Assembly (NCBI GenBank): GCA_943736015.1
Contig: OX031068.1
Coordinates: 29,086,296-29,150,295, forward strand
DNA: 64,000 nucleotides
Direction: 5' to 3'
Source of the DNA: Tridacna crocea
Taxonomy: Eukaryota > Mollusca > Bivalvia > Cardiida > Cardiidae
The notes beneath the pieces were generated by a model. That model was not told the origin of the DNA. It saw only the letters and a list, made by a program, of their open reading frames with translations, and did not search any database. Each line of letters starts with the position of its first letter. Positions within the stretch are counted from its first letter, which is position 1. The translations under genes and the position numbers were made by a program. This document shows positions 1-12,031 of this stretch, one piece after another.

Positions 1-1168
1 GTCTTAAAATATAAGAATTGATATTAATTCACTTCTTTTATCCTAGAAGAACCAGTTCATGCCCCCCAAAATTTGAAGTGAAAAGGCAATTACTATCTTA
101 GAGATAGTCAACACAAACTTGTAGAGGACAATAAGCCCAATAAGCCCCCTTTAAGCCCCCTTTTCCCATAAGACAATATTGGATCATTGCAATAAATACA
201 ACGGGTGTGTGGTTTGTGGCATTTTTGAATAATAATTCAAATTCGAAATTTCATAAAATTTTGAGCAGTCATGTATTAAATATTACATAAAACAACTTTT
301 TACATGAAGCCCCCTTTTTCCGAGACACAGCCTGAAATTAAGAAAAAGGAAGACAGGTACCTGGGCAACGTTCCAACAACTTCAGATTTGAAATTTCACA
401 AAATTTTGAGCACTGATAAAAGAAAACCTAGTGAAAAACAATTTTTTCCATGAAGTCCCTTTTTTCCGTGAAGCAGCCTTAATTTGAGAATCCAGGAAAG
501 ACGTATTTGCGCATTAATAATTAACAGATTGCAAAAACAAAGGGCACATGTTGAAACTTGTAAAACAAGATATAACCATGAAATGTTGACAAAAACTGAA
601 CAAGATATTAGTAAAAATTGCAATTTTGCATAAGGGCCCTTTTTCATTTTACAAGAAACCCCCTTTTTCCATGACAGAGGGTCAAATTGAAAAACACATA
701 GATAAAGAAACAAGAGCACATGGTGAAACTTTGAAAAAACAATATAACCATGAAGTTTAATGAAATTTTGATAAAATCTGAATGAATATTAGTAAAAATT
801 GGAATTTTGCAAGAAGCCCCTTTTTTCCATGACAGAACGTCAACTTAAAAAACGCCCAGATTAAAAATAGCAAGGGCACATACTAAAACTATCCATAAAC
901 AATATAACCATGAAGTTTCATGATATTCTCACAAAAACTGAATGAGATATTGGTAAAAATTGCAATTTTGCATTAAGCCCCTTTTTTCCATGACATGGGG
1001 TCAAATTGAAAATCCGGGAAAAGTATATCGGGACATTACCCTAAGGAGTTTATATATGAAGTTTTATCCAATTTGGTCCAAGGGTTGTGGAGAAATCGCT
1101 TCGGACGGACGGACGGACAGACGGACGGAAGGACGGACGGACGGACGAAGCGGCGACTATATGTACAT
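1..1168 (+). mobile_element. Pearl/Helentron-like element, family 3, cut by window start
   Basis: This is the same family as the complete minus-strand copy at 47276-48868. It consists of diverged core repeats of roughly 160 bp, each with a variant of 'aagccccctttttccatga', followed by a GGAC/ACGG microsatellite at about 1105-1150. The 5' terminus lies just outside the window. The 3' terminus is also lost: homology stops after 'gactatatg' near 1166, before the expected GGGGAGCAT terminal arm. There is no coding capacity. Confidence 0.7.
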
Positions 1169-1339
1169 GCAAAACACAATACCTTTTACACGTTTGTATC
1201 AAAAAAGGTCTTTTTCGGCGGGGGATATCATTTCAATGAAATTTCTTGTTAAAATTTGTTGTACCCGTTTCTTGAAAAGGCTGTCTCCCATAGGGTTATT
1301 TCAACCTTTACAACACAATCCCAGGTTTTAAAAACTCTG

Positions 1340-1425
1340 AAAAAGAAGCACTTGAAAACATTGCTGGAAAATGAGAAAATTCTGTTACCAGCATGTTTTT
1401 CAGCATTTTCCTAACAATTTGTTCA
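1340..1425. mobile_element. Decayed TTAA-MITE hairpin core
   Basis: A degraded version of the hairpin core found throughout the window (GAAAACATTG...CCAGCATTTT...). Only the central part is recognisable and no intact TTAA ends are visible. Confidence 0.5.
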
Positions 1426-2365
1426 AATATGTGGCCTGTCACGATAAAACACACAATCCGTATACCAAGTAGGTGGAAATCTGTGAATTCCGTATATCAA
1501 GGAGGTGGAAACAGATCAACAATAGTGCAGGTCAATTTAAGTTGATAGTTCAAAAATAATTGTATAACAAGTTGGAATAGCCACTTTTCATACAGAAAAT
1601 ATCATAAAAGCCTACAAAATTTGTGCAGTCTAACCAAGGTTCACACTCTTTCCAGTTCCCAGATGGTCCCTTTTTGCACGACGGATAACATATTACATAT
1701 AGATATATCCAGGCATTTGAGCAACATATAGTTTGTCTGCAAATACTTTCAATGTCACCAAGTCTAGATTTTGGTGTTTGGTAAACATTCAGATGAGGCC
1801 CCATGCAGTATCTCAGCCCATGTTCAGGGCATAAATCTACAGATTCTGAATTAAATCTACCAAAAACAAAATTTGACACTGGTCCAAATTGTAAGCACTA
1901 CCAGACAAAAATAATTAGGACTCAAAAATGAAAATTTGTTCTGGGAAGGGTAGAAAATAATGTGGGGAAAGGAGAAAATGATAGAATGCTGAATAGTAAC
2001 AACTTGGGGTGGCAGAGTTTCGAAATCATTGTGGAAAAGATGAAAATGCTGATGACCAGCATTTTCTCCCCCCCCCCATTTCGCGGACAGACTTCACAAT
2101 TTCAGCTTCACTGGAAATTATATTTTAAATTTTAACAAATCTATATGATTTTTAGTGTGGTAGAAAGTGAAGACCATAAAAAAGAAGGTGTTGTAAATAT
2201 CCTGGGTAAAGGAAGAAAGAGAAATCCAATCGTTCAAAATGAAGAAGGCTACAAATTTGCCAAGAGGGTCCGTCAACACTTTGGAGAGAATAACCATTGT
2301 AAAATCAAAAATAAGAGCAGGAAATGGAATCACTGCTTTAATTCACATCGTTTTATCATAGTTTA

Positions 2366-2450
2366 CAACATTTTATCAATTTCCTTATACCTTTCAACAT
2401 TTTATCAATTTTCTTACACCTTTCAACATTTTATCAATTTTATCACACTT
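2366..2450. repeat. 29-bp tandem repeat, three units
   Basis: Three copies of a 29-bp unit starting 'caacattttatcaattt' at 2366, 2395 and 2424. The block lies in the part of duplication copy A that the pearl array replaces in copy B. Confidence 0.85.
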
Positions 2451-2753
2451 AGATTTTATCAATATAGATAAAAGATTATCCCATAAACAAAGAGGCTACT
2501 ATCACATACGTCATTGATATGCATACCCTTGAGCAATATGCATGTTTCCAATAGCAACTCAAGGGTCGCCGATTAAATTTTAGGTGCAATTATTACTTTA
2601 GGTAGCATTTCATTGAAAATGTGGCACAATCCTAAAGGACAAAACTTTAGACAAAAAATGTGTTGTCATAACGTAACCTCACTCAAAACCAAGATAAGGG
2701 TGAATTTGCTACTGCCATTCCTCTAACATCAAGATCAGTTCAGCTAGACTCAC

Positions 2754-2959
2754 ATGCATCTTTTAAAAAAATCATAAAATCAGCAATTACACCTCTGTGT
2801 GAAAAGCACTGCTTTTCCTCAATAGTTTTTAGCAATCTGAAGAATGTGTGATAATTTGTAGTCCACCACTCTTTACGTTTGTTCAATACACAATATTCAC
2901 TGTCTGGGTTCTTTTTCTCGGCAAGATGGTTCATCTCTGCTTTACCATATTGTATGTGG
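2754..2959 (-). CDS. Host gene exon (unrecognised protein), copy A
   Basis: On the minus strand a T-rich tract leads to an acceptor ...TAGAG, and the exon ends at a consensus GTGAGT donor. The 206-bp exon is open in one frame and reads as ordinary protein, with segments such as NHLAEKKNPDSEYC and EWWTTNYHTFFRLL. The phase fits splicing from the 7326-7375 exon: its trailing AG plus the first C here makes a serine codon. The duplicate at 9359-9561 keeps the splice sites but has lost the frame. If the donor is not used, the frame reads on to a TGA at 2740. I recognise no domain. It could still be a chance frame, but paired splice signals plus phase make an exon more likely. Confidence 0.45.
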
Positions 2960-3404
2960 CTCTAATACTATACTGTACCTAAAAATATATATAAAAAAAA
3001 GTAGGGGTAAGGAACTGCAACCACATCCCCAAGTAGGCCAAAATAATCGTTCAATTCAGCTTATTGCTCTCAGATTTGCAAATTTTGAAAACTGTGCAAT
3101 TTTATTCACTAGTCCTTTCTTTGTAAGCTGACACAATATTGTATTCTGTATCATAAAAATTCAAACAGTGACCCAGACAAGACTGCTCACTTAGCACTGT
3201 GTGGCCAATATCTAAGGAAAAGTATGCTGTGCATATAAATGGTCATTTTCTTGAATTGGTCATTTTGGTGTCAGCTTTGCAATGACCATTTTCACCGTCT
3301 TTTTGAGATCACGATCAGATGTTTTCAAACACGCTCTGGCCACACAGTCATTTATAAAGACTCACCACCATACAGTTATGGCAACGTATGGTGAAAGGTA
3401 GAGT

Positions 3405-4030
3405 TCATTACCCGTACTAAAATGCTGACACAATATTTAATATAGTTTAACAGTCCAGACATCAGACAAGACTGTCCACCTAGCATGGTGTGGCCAATAT
3501 GGATAGGAGCAGTTTTTCTAGGCATGCCATTGGCCATTTTCTTACCTGCTCAATACAATATGGGTGTCAGCATGTAAATGGCCATCTAACTGTACGTATT
3601 GGATCACAATTTCAATGTTTTCTGACATGCCTGGGCCTAACAGTCTTATGTAGATCAAAAAGACAGGGATGCATTTTTTTTTTAAAATAAAGTGTAATTT
3701 GTTGGGGGTGAGGTTTTGAAACAGACTTGGCTCCTAAGATCTTATACCCATATAAGATCTCTGGACCTGGGTTGCAAACACACTCCATGACAGTACTATC
3801 TTAACCTGCAAATTCTTGCATCAGAAAAGGCATAAGGCCCTATATCCTCTCTGCACATTGGCCATATCGGGTACATTTTTGCAGACCGGTACCTAGGTTA
3901 TCAATGTGGTGATAGCACTGCACACAAAACCTCTGCAAAAGTTTGAAATAAACATATAAGACAAACAAACATACACACAAACAAACAGACAGACAAACAA
4001 CAAACAAATAGCAAAGAAAAACAGTTTTGG
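3405..4030. repeat. Near-identical tract between duplication copies (copy A side)
   Basis: About 620 bp differ from 10015-10640 by only a handful of bases, whereas the flanking parts of the duplication differ by around 10 percent. The tract ends in a (CAAA/CAGA)-rich stretch at 3960-4015. A short reading frame here is preserved in both copies only because the DNA is nearly identical. Confidence 0.8.
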
Positions 4031-4249
4031 ATTTTGAAAATTAATACCAAGATTTACAGGTTCAAGTATTTGTTATTTCATTCATTTTGATATGATCAAA
4101 TATAGAACCGGCCACAATCCTGATTTTGTATGAAAGAAGTACAAAATATTCATACTGTAGGCTTGAATTAGAATTTTAAGCTTCACAGGACATTACAGCT
4201 GCCCTACACTAGCTACATCGAATTTTGAAAGAGAAAAATTTAATTCAGT

Positions 4250-4560
4250 TGATATTTTTCTACTGACCTACTTTTACTCTTTTTCCTCCACAATGTTTTC
4301 TACCCTTCTAAAAATAAATTTCAATTTTTCAGACACATCCATTTGGCATCTGCAAATGCTTTTAAATAGTCCAGTCTAAAATTTTCTGATTTGGTATAAA
4401 GTTGTAAGTTTCACATGACTAAACTGCCTCATTTTGAAAGAAAATTTTTTAATGAAGTCGATATTTTTCTGGTGACATGCATTTTCTCTTTTTCCCAACA
4501 ATCTTTCCGACATGCTTTTTCCTTATGGTTATTGACACTCTGGATTGTGTGGTAAAGGGT
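4250..4560 (+). mobile_element. Two MITE right halves, decayed
   Basis: Two successive pieces resemble the right half of the TTAA MITE: 'ttttcctccacaatgttttctaccctt...ctgcaaatgctttt' near 4280-4390, and a second ending 'ggattgtgtggtaaagggttaa' near 4562. The same arrangement is in copy B at 10850-11425, so it predates the duplication. Confidence 0.6.
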
Positions 4561-5845
4561 TAAATACAGTATTGCTTGAGACCTGAAGAAACTTACATTG
4601 CAAATAATTTCAGGATGGCACTGCTTTTGACCTAAATTTAATGAAGGCTAGTTTTTTTCTAAATTACCTGGAGGAACTTATGACATGCATTTGACCAAAG
4701 TGCTTATAAATGGTTGAAAAAAAGTATTGCCAGTTATTTGAAAGATGGGTTTTAAAGAAACCTATATACATTGTCAGTAACTTTTTAAGCTGACCAAACG
4801 TGTCAAATTATGTTAAATACCATGATTTGCATGTGGCCCAACTGCTTTAAAATTGTTGAAAAAAAGTATTGCCAGATATTTGAAAGATGGATTTTAAAGA
4901 TACCTGAATACATTGTTAGTAACTTTTTAAGCTGACCAAACTTGTCAAATTATGTTTAATACCATGATATGCATGTGACCCAGCTGCATACAAATTGTTA
5001 AAAAATAGGTATTGCCAGCAACCTGATAGCTGAAACTTCCATTTGTGCTGTATAACCCCTGTCCCCGGCCACAATGTATAATATATATAAATAAACAATG
5101 GAAGTTTCTGCTGTCAGTCTACTGAACCTCACCTCCCTGTTTTTCAGGAAACATTTAACCTTATACTTTGATTCATATCTAAATTGATAGGTTACATATT
5201 TATATGTGACAGATTTTTGAGAAACCTGAAGGCATTGTAAGTGAGTTTTTAAGCTGACCATACTTGCTTTGATAATACATATTTGACCAACAATGCAGAT
5301 ATGATTATATAGTATTCGGATGAGTTTACCAGCAACCAGAATTTCATGCGAGTTAAAAGTTAACTGAACTTGTCACAACACTATGATGTATTTGGGCCAA
5401 CACTTCACGTAATGCATGTATACATGCAGCTATATGATGGTATGACCAAGAACTTTATTTATTGTAGATTTGACCTCTTTCCAATTAGTTCACACAAGAA
5501 GTATCTTCAAAAAAGATTGACTGCATAAATTTGCCAGCAAATAGGCAGGAACCTCAGTATAAACATGTATACATTTTTTACCGATTACAAATTTCTGTTA
5601 GTTCATTTTTCATCAATGCCAAAACCCAGGTCAAAAGCAAGCACATTCAGCTATGCCAAAAAATAGTTATGCCAGCAACCTGATAGTTGAAACTTCCATT
5701 TGTGCTATATAACCCCTGTCCCTGGCCACATTGCATATTTTTGATTTACAAATAAATAACGGAAGTTCCTACTGTCAGTCTACTGAACCTCACATGTTAA
5801 GTAAAATGGCATGTAATTTGAATTTTCTATCAGTTAATTAGAACT

Positions 5846-6955
5846 AAAAGGCCCTGAAGGGCCTGAATACGCTCTACTGGCAGAGAATTCTATTTTCCTT
5901 TTTCATGAAGATCTGACAAGAAATGCATACTTTGTCACAAAAACAAGAATTGATAATTTTCAACTTGAAATGGTTTCTTTTCCTAAAATGTTTGTTGGGT
6001 TTATTTCAAATAGGGTTGAAGCTATTGGTGACATAAACAAACTGTGCAAGTTTCACAAAAATCTAATTAAAAATGCACATTTATCCCATAAACAAGAATT
6101 TAAAACTTTCAACTTGAAAAGGCTACTTTTCCCATTCTGTTTGTTGGATTTTTCTCAAAATCAGTAGGGTTGAAGCTACTGATAAGATAAACAAACTGTG
6201 GTTTTCATGAAAATCTGGCAACTTTATTGCATAAACAAGAATTAGAAATTTTCAACTTGAAATGGCTACTTTTTCCATACTGTTTGTTGGATTTTTCTGA
6301 AAATCACTAGGGTTGAAGCTATTGATGAGATAAACAAACTGTGCAAATTTCATGAAAATCAGGCAACAAATGCAGACTTTTATCACGTAAACAAGAATTT
6401 GAAATTTTCAAATTGAAATGGCTACTTTTCCCATACTGTTTGTTGGATTTTTTCCAAAATCAATAGGGTTGAAGCTATTGATGAGATAAACAAACTGTGC
6501 AAGTTTCACGAAAATCAGGCCACAAATGCAGACTTTATCACGTAAACAAGAATTTGAAATTTTCAAATTGAAATGGCTACTTTTCCCATACTGTTTGTTG
6601 GATTTTTCTCAAAATCAATAGGGTTGAAGCTATTGATGAGATAAACAAACTGCAAGTTTCACGAAAATCAGGCCTCAAATGCAGACTTTATCGCGTAAAC
6701 AAGAATTTGAAATTTTCAACTTGAAATAGCTACTTTTCCCATACTGTTTGTTGGATTTTTCTCAAAATCAATAGGGTTGAAGCTATTGATGAGATACACA
6801 AACTGTGCAAGTTTCACGAAAATCGGGCAGCAAATGCAGACTTTATCGCGTAAACAAGAAAAAGACTAATGGACTGACAGACGGACGGTCGGACGGTCGG
6901 ACAGACAGACGTACAGACGGATGGACGACGGAAACCACGCCATGACATAAGCTCT
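5846..6955 (+). mobile_element. Pearl/Helentron-like element, family 2, six core repeats
   Basis: A 5' leader contains CTCTACTGG near 5873. Six core repeats of 144-156 bp follow, beginning at 5941, 6089, 6233, 6389, 6544 and 6696, each starting 'aaacaagaat'. A GGACGGTC/GACAGAC microsatellite lies at 6880-6925, and the end is the hairpin CTGGctgaaaaCCAG. CTCTACTGG near the left end and CCAGTAGA at the right form subterminal inverted repeats. This matches bivalve pearl elements, which are thought to be non-autonomous Helentrons. It is absent from copy B of the duplication. Confidence 0.75.
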
Positions 6956-7325
6956 GCTGGCTGAAAACCAGTAGACAGTAATGGTTGTTTTGAGAATAAA
7001 TGACCAACAATGAAAAAAAATTCAAAAATTGCCGTAATTAATTTATGAGAAGAACTGTAATGCAAAAAAGGCTTTGTTTTCTCATTTTACCATTATGACA
7101 CATTGTACATTAAAAAATGGTATTCCAGTTTTCAAACTGTTAAATCAGTACTGCCAATGAAGCACACTGCAGACAAGGATTTTATGCCCAAAAAGATGAA
7201 ACAAAAAATACTTTACAACCCAACTTAGCTCTATGAATAAAAGGTCGTTTGAGCCAAAGCAATATGAATTTAGAAAACAAACAATTGAGAAAACTGCTAG
7301 AAACTGGATGACAACTTTGACCTAC

Positions 7326-7375
7326 CTCCATTCAGTCTTCATGCTGAACTTTCCTAAGGCAAGCCAATATCTTTC
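7326..7375 (-). CDS. Host gene exon, 50 bp, copy A
   Basis: On the minus strand a pyrimidine-rich tract ends in CTTTCAG and the exon is followed by the donor GTAGGT. The only open frame reads ERYWLALGKFSMKTEW and leaves AG for the next exon, which matches the phase of 2754-2959. The other two frames have stops. The duplicated exon at 13487-13536 has a TGA. The short motif faintly recalls a helical repeat, but that is too weak to name a family. Confidence 0.45.
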
Positions 7376-8059
7376 CTGAAAGAGATTTAAAAGAAAAGAG
7401 ATTACTTTTTTTTTAATGATGTCCTTTACTGAATAAAGACTTTTTTGATCGAAACATACACTAAGCCCCCTTTTTTTCATGACACAGCATTAAATAAAAC
7501 AACTCCCCCCCCACCCTCCCCACACACACACACAGAAAAAATAGCTGACTAGCAAGGAACACATGTATAAAGTTTCATCAGTTATTGCTAGGAATTTGAG
7601 AAGATGAACAGACAAACAGCATTGGTGATAAACAATTCATGGATTAATGGTGATAGATAAACCAATTTTGTGTGGTTCCTTGGCTGCTCTTCACTCTGTG
7701 AAATTATTTTTTCTAAAAATCTAAACAAATGGGCAGATAAATTTAAGTAATGGGTACAAAAAAAGATTTGAATAATCATGTATGTAAAGAAATATCTTAA
7801 CCCTTTACCAAATTAAGTTTTTAATATAGTTATCAAACAATTCCAAATTATAACAACTTGGTTTGGGAGGATTTTGAAATCATTGTGGGAAAAGAAGAAA
7901 ATGTCGATTATTGGCATTGTTTTTTTGCCCCCATTTTAAAGACAGAATTCATAATTTTAGCCTCACTGGAAATAATATTTTAAATTTTGACAAATCTAAA
8001 GATTTTTAGCATGGTAGAAAGTGAAGATCATATGAAAGAAGGCGTTGTCATAACCCTAG

Positions 8060-9101
8060 CTAGTATAGTTTTGGAGATATGCTCCGGACAAAATTCAAGT
8101 ATGAAAAACAACAAAGGGCAATAACTCAAAAATTAAGCGAGCAAGAGTTGTGATTTGTGTGCACTGCACCCCCCATCCATGAGATCTATCCACCCATGAA
8201 ATTTCATAACCCTAGGTAGTATAGTATTGGTGATATGCTTCGGACAAAAATCAAGTATGAAAAACGACAAAGGGCAATAACTCAAAAATTAAGCAAGCAA
8301 GAGTTATGATTCCTGTGCACTGCACCCCGCCTCGGTGAGATCTATCCACCCATGAAATTTCATAACCCTAGGTAGTATAATTTTGGAGATATTCACCGGA
8401 CAAAATTCAAGTATAAAAAACGACAAAGGGCAATAACTCAAAAATTAAGCGAGCAAGAGTTATGATTCTTGTGCACTGCACTCCCCCTCAGTGAGATCTA
8501 TCCACCCATGAAATTTCATAACCCTAGCTAGTATAGTTTTGGAGATATTCTCCGGACAAAATTCAAGTATGAAAAACAACAAAGGGCAATAACTCAAAAA
8601 TTAAGCAAGCAAGAGTTATGATTCTTATGCACTGCACTCCCCCTGAATGAGATCTATCCACCCATGAAATTTCATAACCCTAGCTAGTATAGTTTTGGAG
8701 ATATGCTCCGGACAAAATTCAAGTATGAAAAACAACAAAGGGCAATAACTCAAAAATTAAGCAAGCAAGAGTTGTGATTCTTGTGCACTGCACTCCCCTT
8801 CGATGAGATCTATCCACCCATGAAATTTCATAACCCTAGCTAGTATAGTTTTGGAGATATGCTCCGGACAAAATTCAAGTATGAAAAACAACAAAGGGCA
8901 ATAACTCAAAAATAAAGCGAGCAAGAGTTATGATTCCTGTGCACTGCACTCCGCCTCGATGAGATCTATCCACCCATGAAATTTCATAACCCTAGCTTGT
9001 ATAGTTTTGGAGATATGCTCCGGACAAAGAACTGGACGCCGCCCGCCCGCCCGCCACGGGTGATCCCATAATACGTCCCGTCTTCGACGGGCGTATAAAA
9101 A
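8060..9101 (+). mobile_element. Pearl/Helentron-like element, family 1, six core repeats, 5' end lost
   Basis: Six tandem units of about 155 bp start near 8091, 8247, 8401, 8557, 8714 and 8870. Each begins 'aattcaagtatgaaaaac' and contains 'gggcaataactcaaaaatt'. They lead into a GCCC-rich microsatellite (9037-9055) and a terminal hairpin CCCGTCttcGACGGG followed by CGTATAAAAAG. The complete relative at 37021-37491 has a further ~70-bp 5' leader that is missing here. It replaces part of copy A sequence, so a local deletion went with the insertion. Confidence 0.75.
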
Positions 9102-9358
9102 GCTACTATCAGACACATCATTTGCCTTCATACCCTTGAGCTATACGCATGTTCCCAATACCAACTCGAGGGTCGCTGATTAAATTTTAGGTGCAACTAT
9201 TACTTTAGGTAGCATTCTCTATTGAAAAATGTGGCTCAATCCTAAAGAACAGAACTTTAAATACCTGTTGCCATAACGTAACCTCACTCAAATTCAAGGT
9301 AAGAGTGAATTTGTTATTGCCATTCCTCTAACATCAAGATCATTTTTGCTAGACTCAC

Positions 9359-9561
9359 ACAATTGAAAAAAATAACACAAAATCAGCACTTACACAGCTG
9401 TGTGAAAAACATTGCTTTCCCAAATCGTCTCAGCAATCTGAAGGATATATGATGATTTGTGGACCACCACTGCTTATATTTGTTCTATATACAACATTCA
9501 CTGATCTAGGTTCTGTTTCTCAGTAAGATGATTCATCTCAGCTTTACCATATTGTATGTGG
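9359..9561 (-). pseudogene. Dead duplicate of host exon 2754-2959
   Basis: Collinear with the exon at 2754-2959, with the acceptor (..GGAG before CCACATAC) and GTGAGT donor both kept. The frame hits TGA after about 15 codons and contains further stops and indels. In copy A an extra upstream TAG precedes the acceptor. In this copy that TAG is TGG, which supports AG|CCAC as the true acceptor. Confidence 0.5.
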
Positions 9562-10014
9562 CTCCAATACTATACTGTACCTAAAAATATATATAAAAAA
9601 AAGTAGGGGTAAGGAACTACAACCACATCCCCAAGTAGGCCAAAATAATCGTTCAATTCAGCTTATTGCTCTCAGATTTGCAAATTTTGAAAACTGTACA
9701 ATTTTATTCACTAGTCCTTTCTTTGTAAGCCGACACAATGTTGTATTCTTTATCATACAAATTCAAACATTGACCCAGACAAGACTGTTCACTTAGCACT
9801 GTGTGGCCAATATTTAACGAAAAGTATAGTTTGCATATTAATGGTCATTTTCTTGAATTGCTCATTTTAGTGTCAGCTTTGCAATGACCATTTTCACCGT
9901 CTTTTTGAGATCACGATCAGATGTTTTCAAACTCACTTTGGTCACACATTTTTTTTTTTAATAAAAACTAGCCTACATACAGTTAGTGCAATGTATGGTG
10001 AAAGGTGGAGTTCA

Positions 10015-10640
10015 TTACTCGTATTAAAATGCTGACACAATATTTAATATAGTTTAACAGTCCAGACATCAGACAAGACTGTCCACCTAGCACGGTGTGG
10101 CCAATATGGATAGGAGCAGTTTTTCTAGGCATGCCATTGGCCATTTTCTTACCTGCTCAATACAATATGGGTGTCAGCATGTAAATGGCCATCTAACTGT
10201 ACGTATTGGATCACAATTTCAATGTTTTCTGACATGCCTGGGCCTAACAGTCTTATGTAGATCAAAAAGACAGGGACGCATTTTTTTTTTTTTTTTTAAT
10301 AAAGTGTAATTTGTTGGGGGTGAGGTTTTGAAACAGACTTGGCTCCTAAGATCTTATACCCATATAAGATCTCTGGACCTGGGTTGCAAACACACTCCAT
10401 GACAGTACTATCTTAACCTGCAAATTCTTGCATCAGAAAAGGCATAAGGCCCTATATCCTCTCTGCACATTGGCCATATCGGGTACATTTTTGCAGACCG
10501 GTACCTAGGTTATCAATGTGGTGATAGCACTGCACACAAAACCTCTGCAAAAGTTTGAAATAAACATATAAGACAAACAAACATACACACAAACAAACAG
10601 ACAGACAAACAACAAACAAATAGCAAAGAAAAACAATTTT
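10015..10640. repeat. Near-identical tract between duplication copies (copy B side)
   Basis: Partner of 3405-4030. The visible differences are a few substitutions and a longer poly-T run at 10282-10298. See the gene-conversion finding. Confidence 0.8.
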
Positions 10641-10849
10641 GGATTTTGAAAATTAACACCAAGATTTACAGGTTTAAGTATTTGTTATTCCATTCATTTT
10701 GATATGATCAAATATGGAACCGACCACAATCCTGATTTTGTATGAAAGAAGTACAAAATACTCATACCGTAGGCTTGAATTATAATTTTGAACATCACAA
10801 GACATTACAGTTCCTTTAACTACCTCAAATTTTGAAAGAAAAAAATTAA

Positions 10850-11425
10850 ATGAAGTTGATATTCTGCTGGTAACCAGCACTTTCTTTTTTCCCCCACAAT
10901 GTTTTCTATCCTTCTAACAACAGATTTCAATTATTTAAACACTTTTTTCTTGTGTTGTCTGCAAATGCTTTCAATTTGGACCGGTCAAAAATTTTGTGAT
11001 TTGGTAAAGACTCAGTTTTACAGGACATAAACGCTCACCTAAAATACCTCAAATTGTGAAAGAGAAAATATAATGAAGTTTGTTGGTATTTTGCTGGGAA
11101 ATAGCATTTTCTCCTTTTCCCACAATGTTTTCTACCCTTCTAACAAAAAATTTCAATTTTTCAATCACATTTTTATTTTGTCGTCTGCAAATGCTTTCAA
11201 TTTGGAACGTTCAAAAATTTTGTGATTTGGTTCAGAGTTGAAGTTGTAAGTTTCACATGACATATTAAAGCTGCCCTGAACAACCTAAAATTTTAAAAGA
11301 AAAAAAATTAATGAAATAAGTTGATATTTTCCTAGTACGGTACATTTTCTCTTTTTCCCAACAATGTTTTTGACAGGATTTTTCCTTGGGGTTATTGACA
11401 CTCTGGATTGTTAGGTAAAAAGGTT
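10850..11425 (+). mobile_element. Three MITE right halves, decayed
   Basis: Three consecutive right-half remnants of the TTAA MITE ('cccacaatgttttctaccctt...gtctgcaaatgctttcaatttgga') at about 10865-11005, 11090-11240 and 11340-11420. Copy A has two, so copy B gained one or copy A lost one. Confidence 0.6.
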
Positions 11426-11449
11426 ATTGCTTGAGACCTGAATTTATTA

Positions 11450-12031
11450 TGGGCTATTTTTTTACTTTTATGCGACGGAACATACTTCACAGTTAATTTA
11501 AAGACAGAATTGCTTAAGACCTAAATTCAGAGTAGACTTGTATTATAATGGTGTAACCAAGAAAAAGCAAATTATACGAACGCAATAGACGTTCTAGAAG
11601 GCCATAGGCGTGATTGGAGGGAGAGCATGAGATGGGGTCTCCCCCTGACGTTGGGGGTGGGGGTTTGGGGGGGCCTCCCAAAAGAAATTTTCGATATTCA
11701 AGATGGCTGTAGAACGATTTTGAGCATCTTCGGAGGTAGAAATTTAGTTTTCAATAACATGTTTGATTGGAATCTGAAATCAGCCAAATAGAATCAGCGA
11801 CCAGATAATCAAGATATTTCTAATCTTGGCTATTTTAGAAAACGGCCCAAGTGAAAAATATACGAAAAGAGGCAACCTACGACCTATTCTAGATTTTTTT
11901 TGTCTGCATTACGCAAGTGCGTGGTGTGCGTAATAGAAGTTACGCCTGTGTTATTATTTACCTGAAGGCATTTATGTAACAAAGAAAATGGCATTATTTG
12001 TGAATTTAATGTTGGATAATTTCATATGTTT
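11450..12031. other. Block present only in duplication copy B
   Basis: Copy A reads directly from 'gagacctga' to 'agaaactta', whereas copy B has about 580 extra bases there. Inside lie a G-rich stretch (11635-11680) and a short near-inverted pair, CATAGGCGT at 11602 and ACGCCTGTG at 11943. It may be a small DNA transposon (about 350 bp) plus flanking sequence, or a deletion in copy A. No coding signal is visible. Confidence 0.4.

Larger units (their letters stand above)
1995..7500. repeat. Direct tandem duplication, copy A
   Basis: Matches 7855-13655 in the same order, with identity varying from about 85 to 99 percent by eye. Shared landmarks include the degenerate MITE at 2000-2110, the host exons at 2754-2959 and 7326-7375, the near-identical tract 3405-4030, and MITE remnants at 4250-4560. 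Copy A alone carries the pearl-type element at 5846-6955, so that insertion followed the duplication. Confidence 0.85.

Noticed and set aside
5941-9024. Regular ~150-bp repeats resembling a CRISPR array or satellite
   Set aside because: The units are contiguous with no unique spacers, and they sit between subterminal inverted repeats and a microsatellite, as in pearl/Helentron-like elements.
3490-10309. Conserved short frame starting MANMDRSS at 3490 and 10097
   Set aside because: The whole 620-bp tract is nearly identical between copies, including non-coding simple repeats, so the frame shows no separate constraint.
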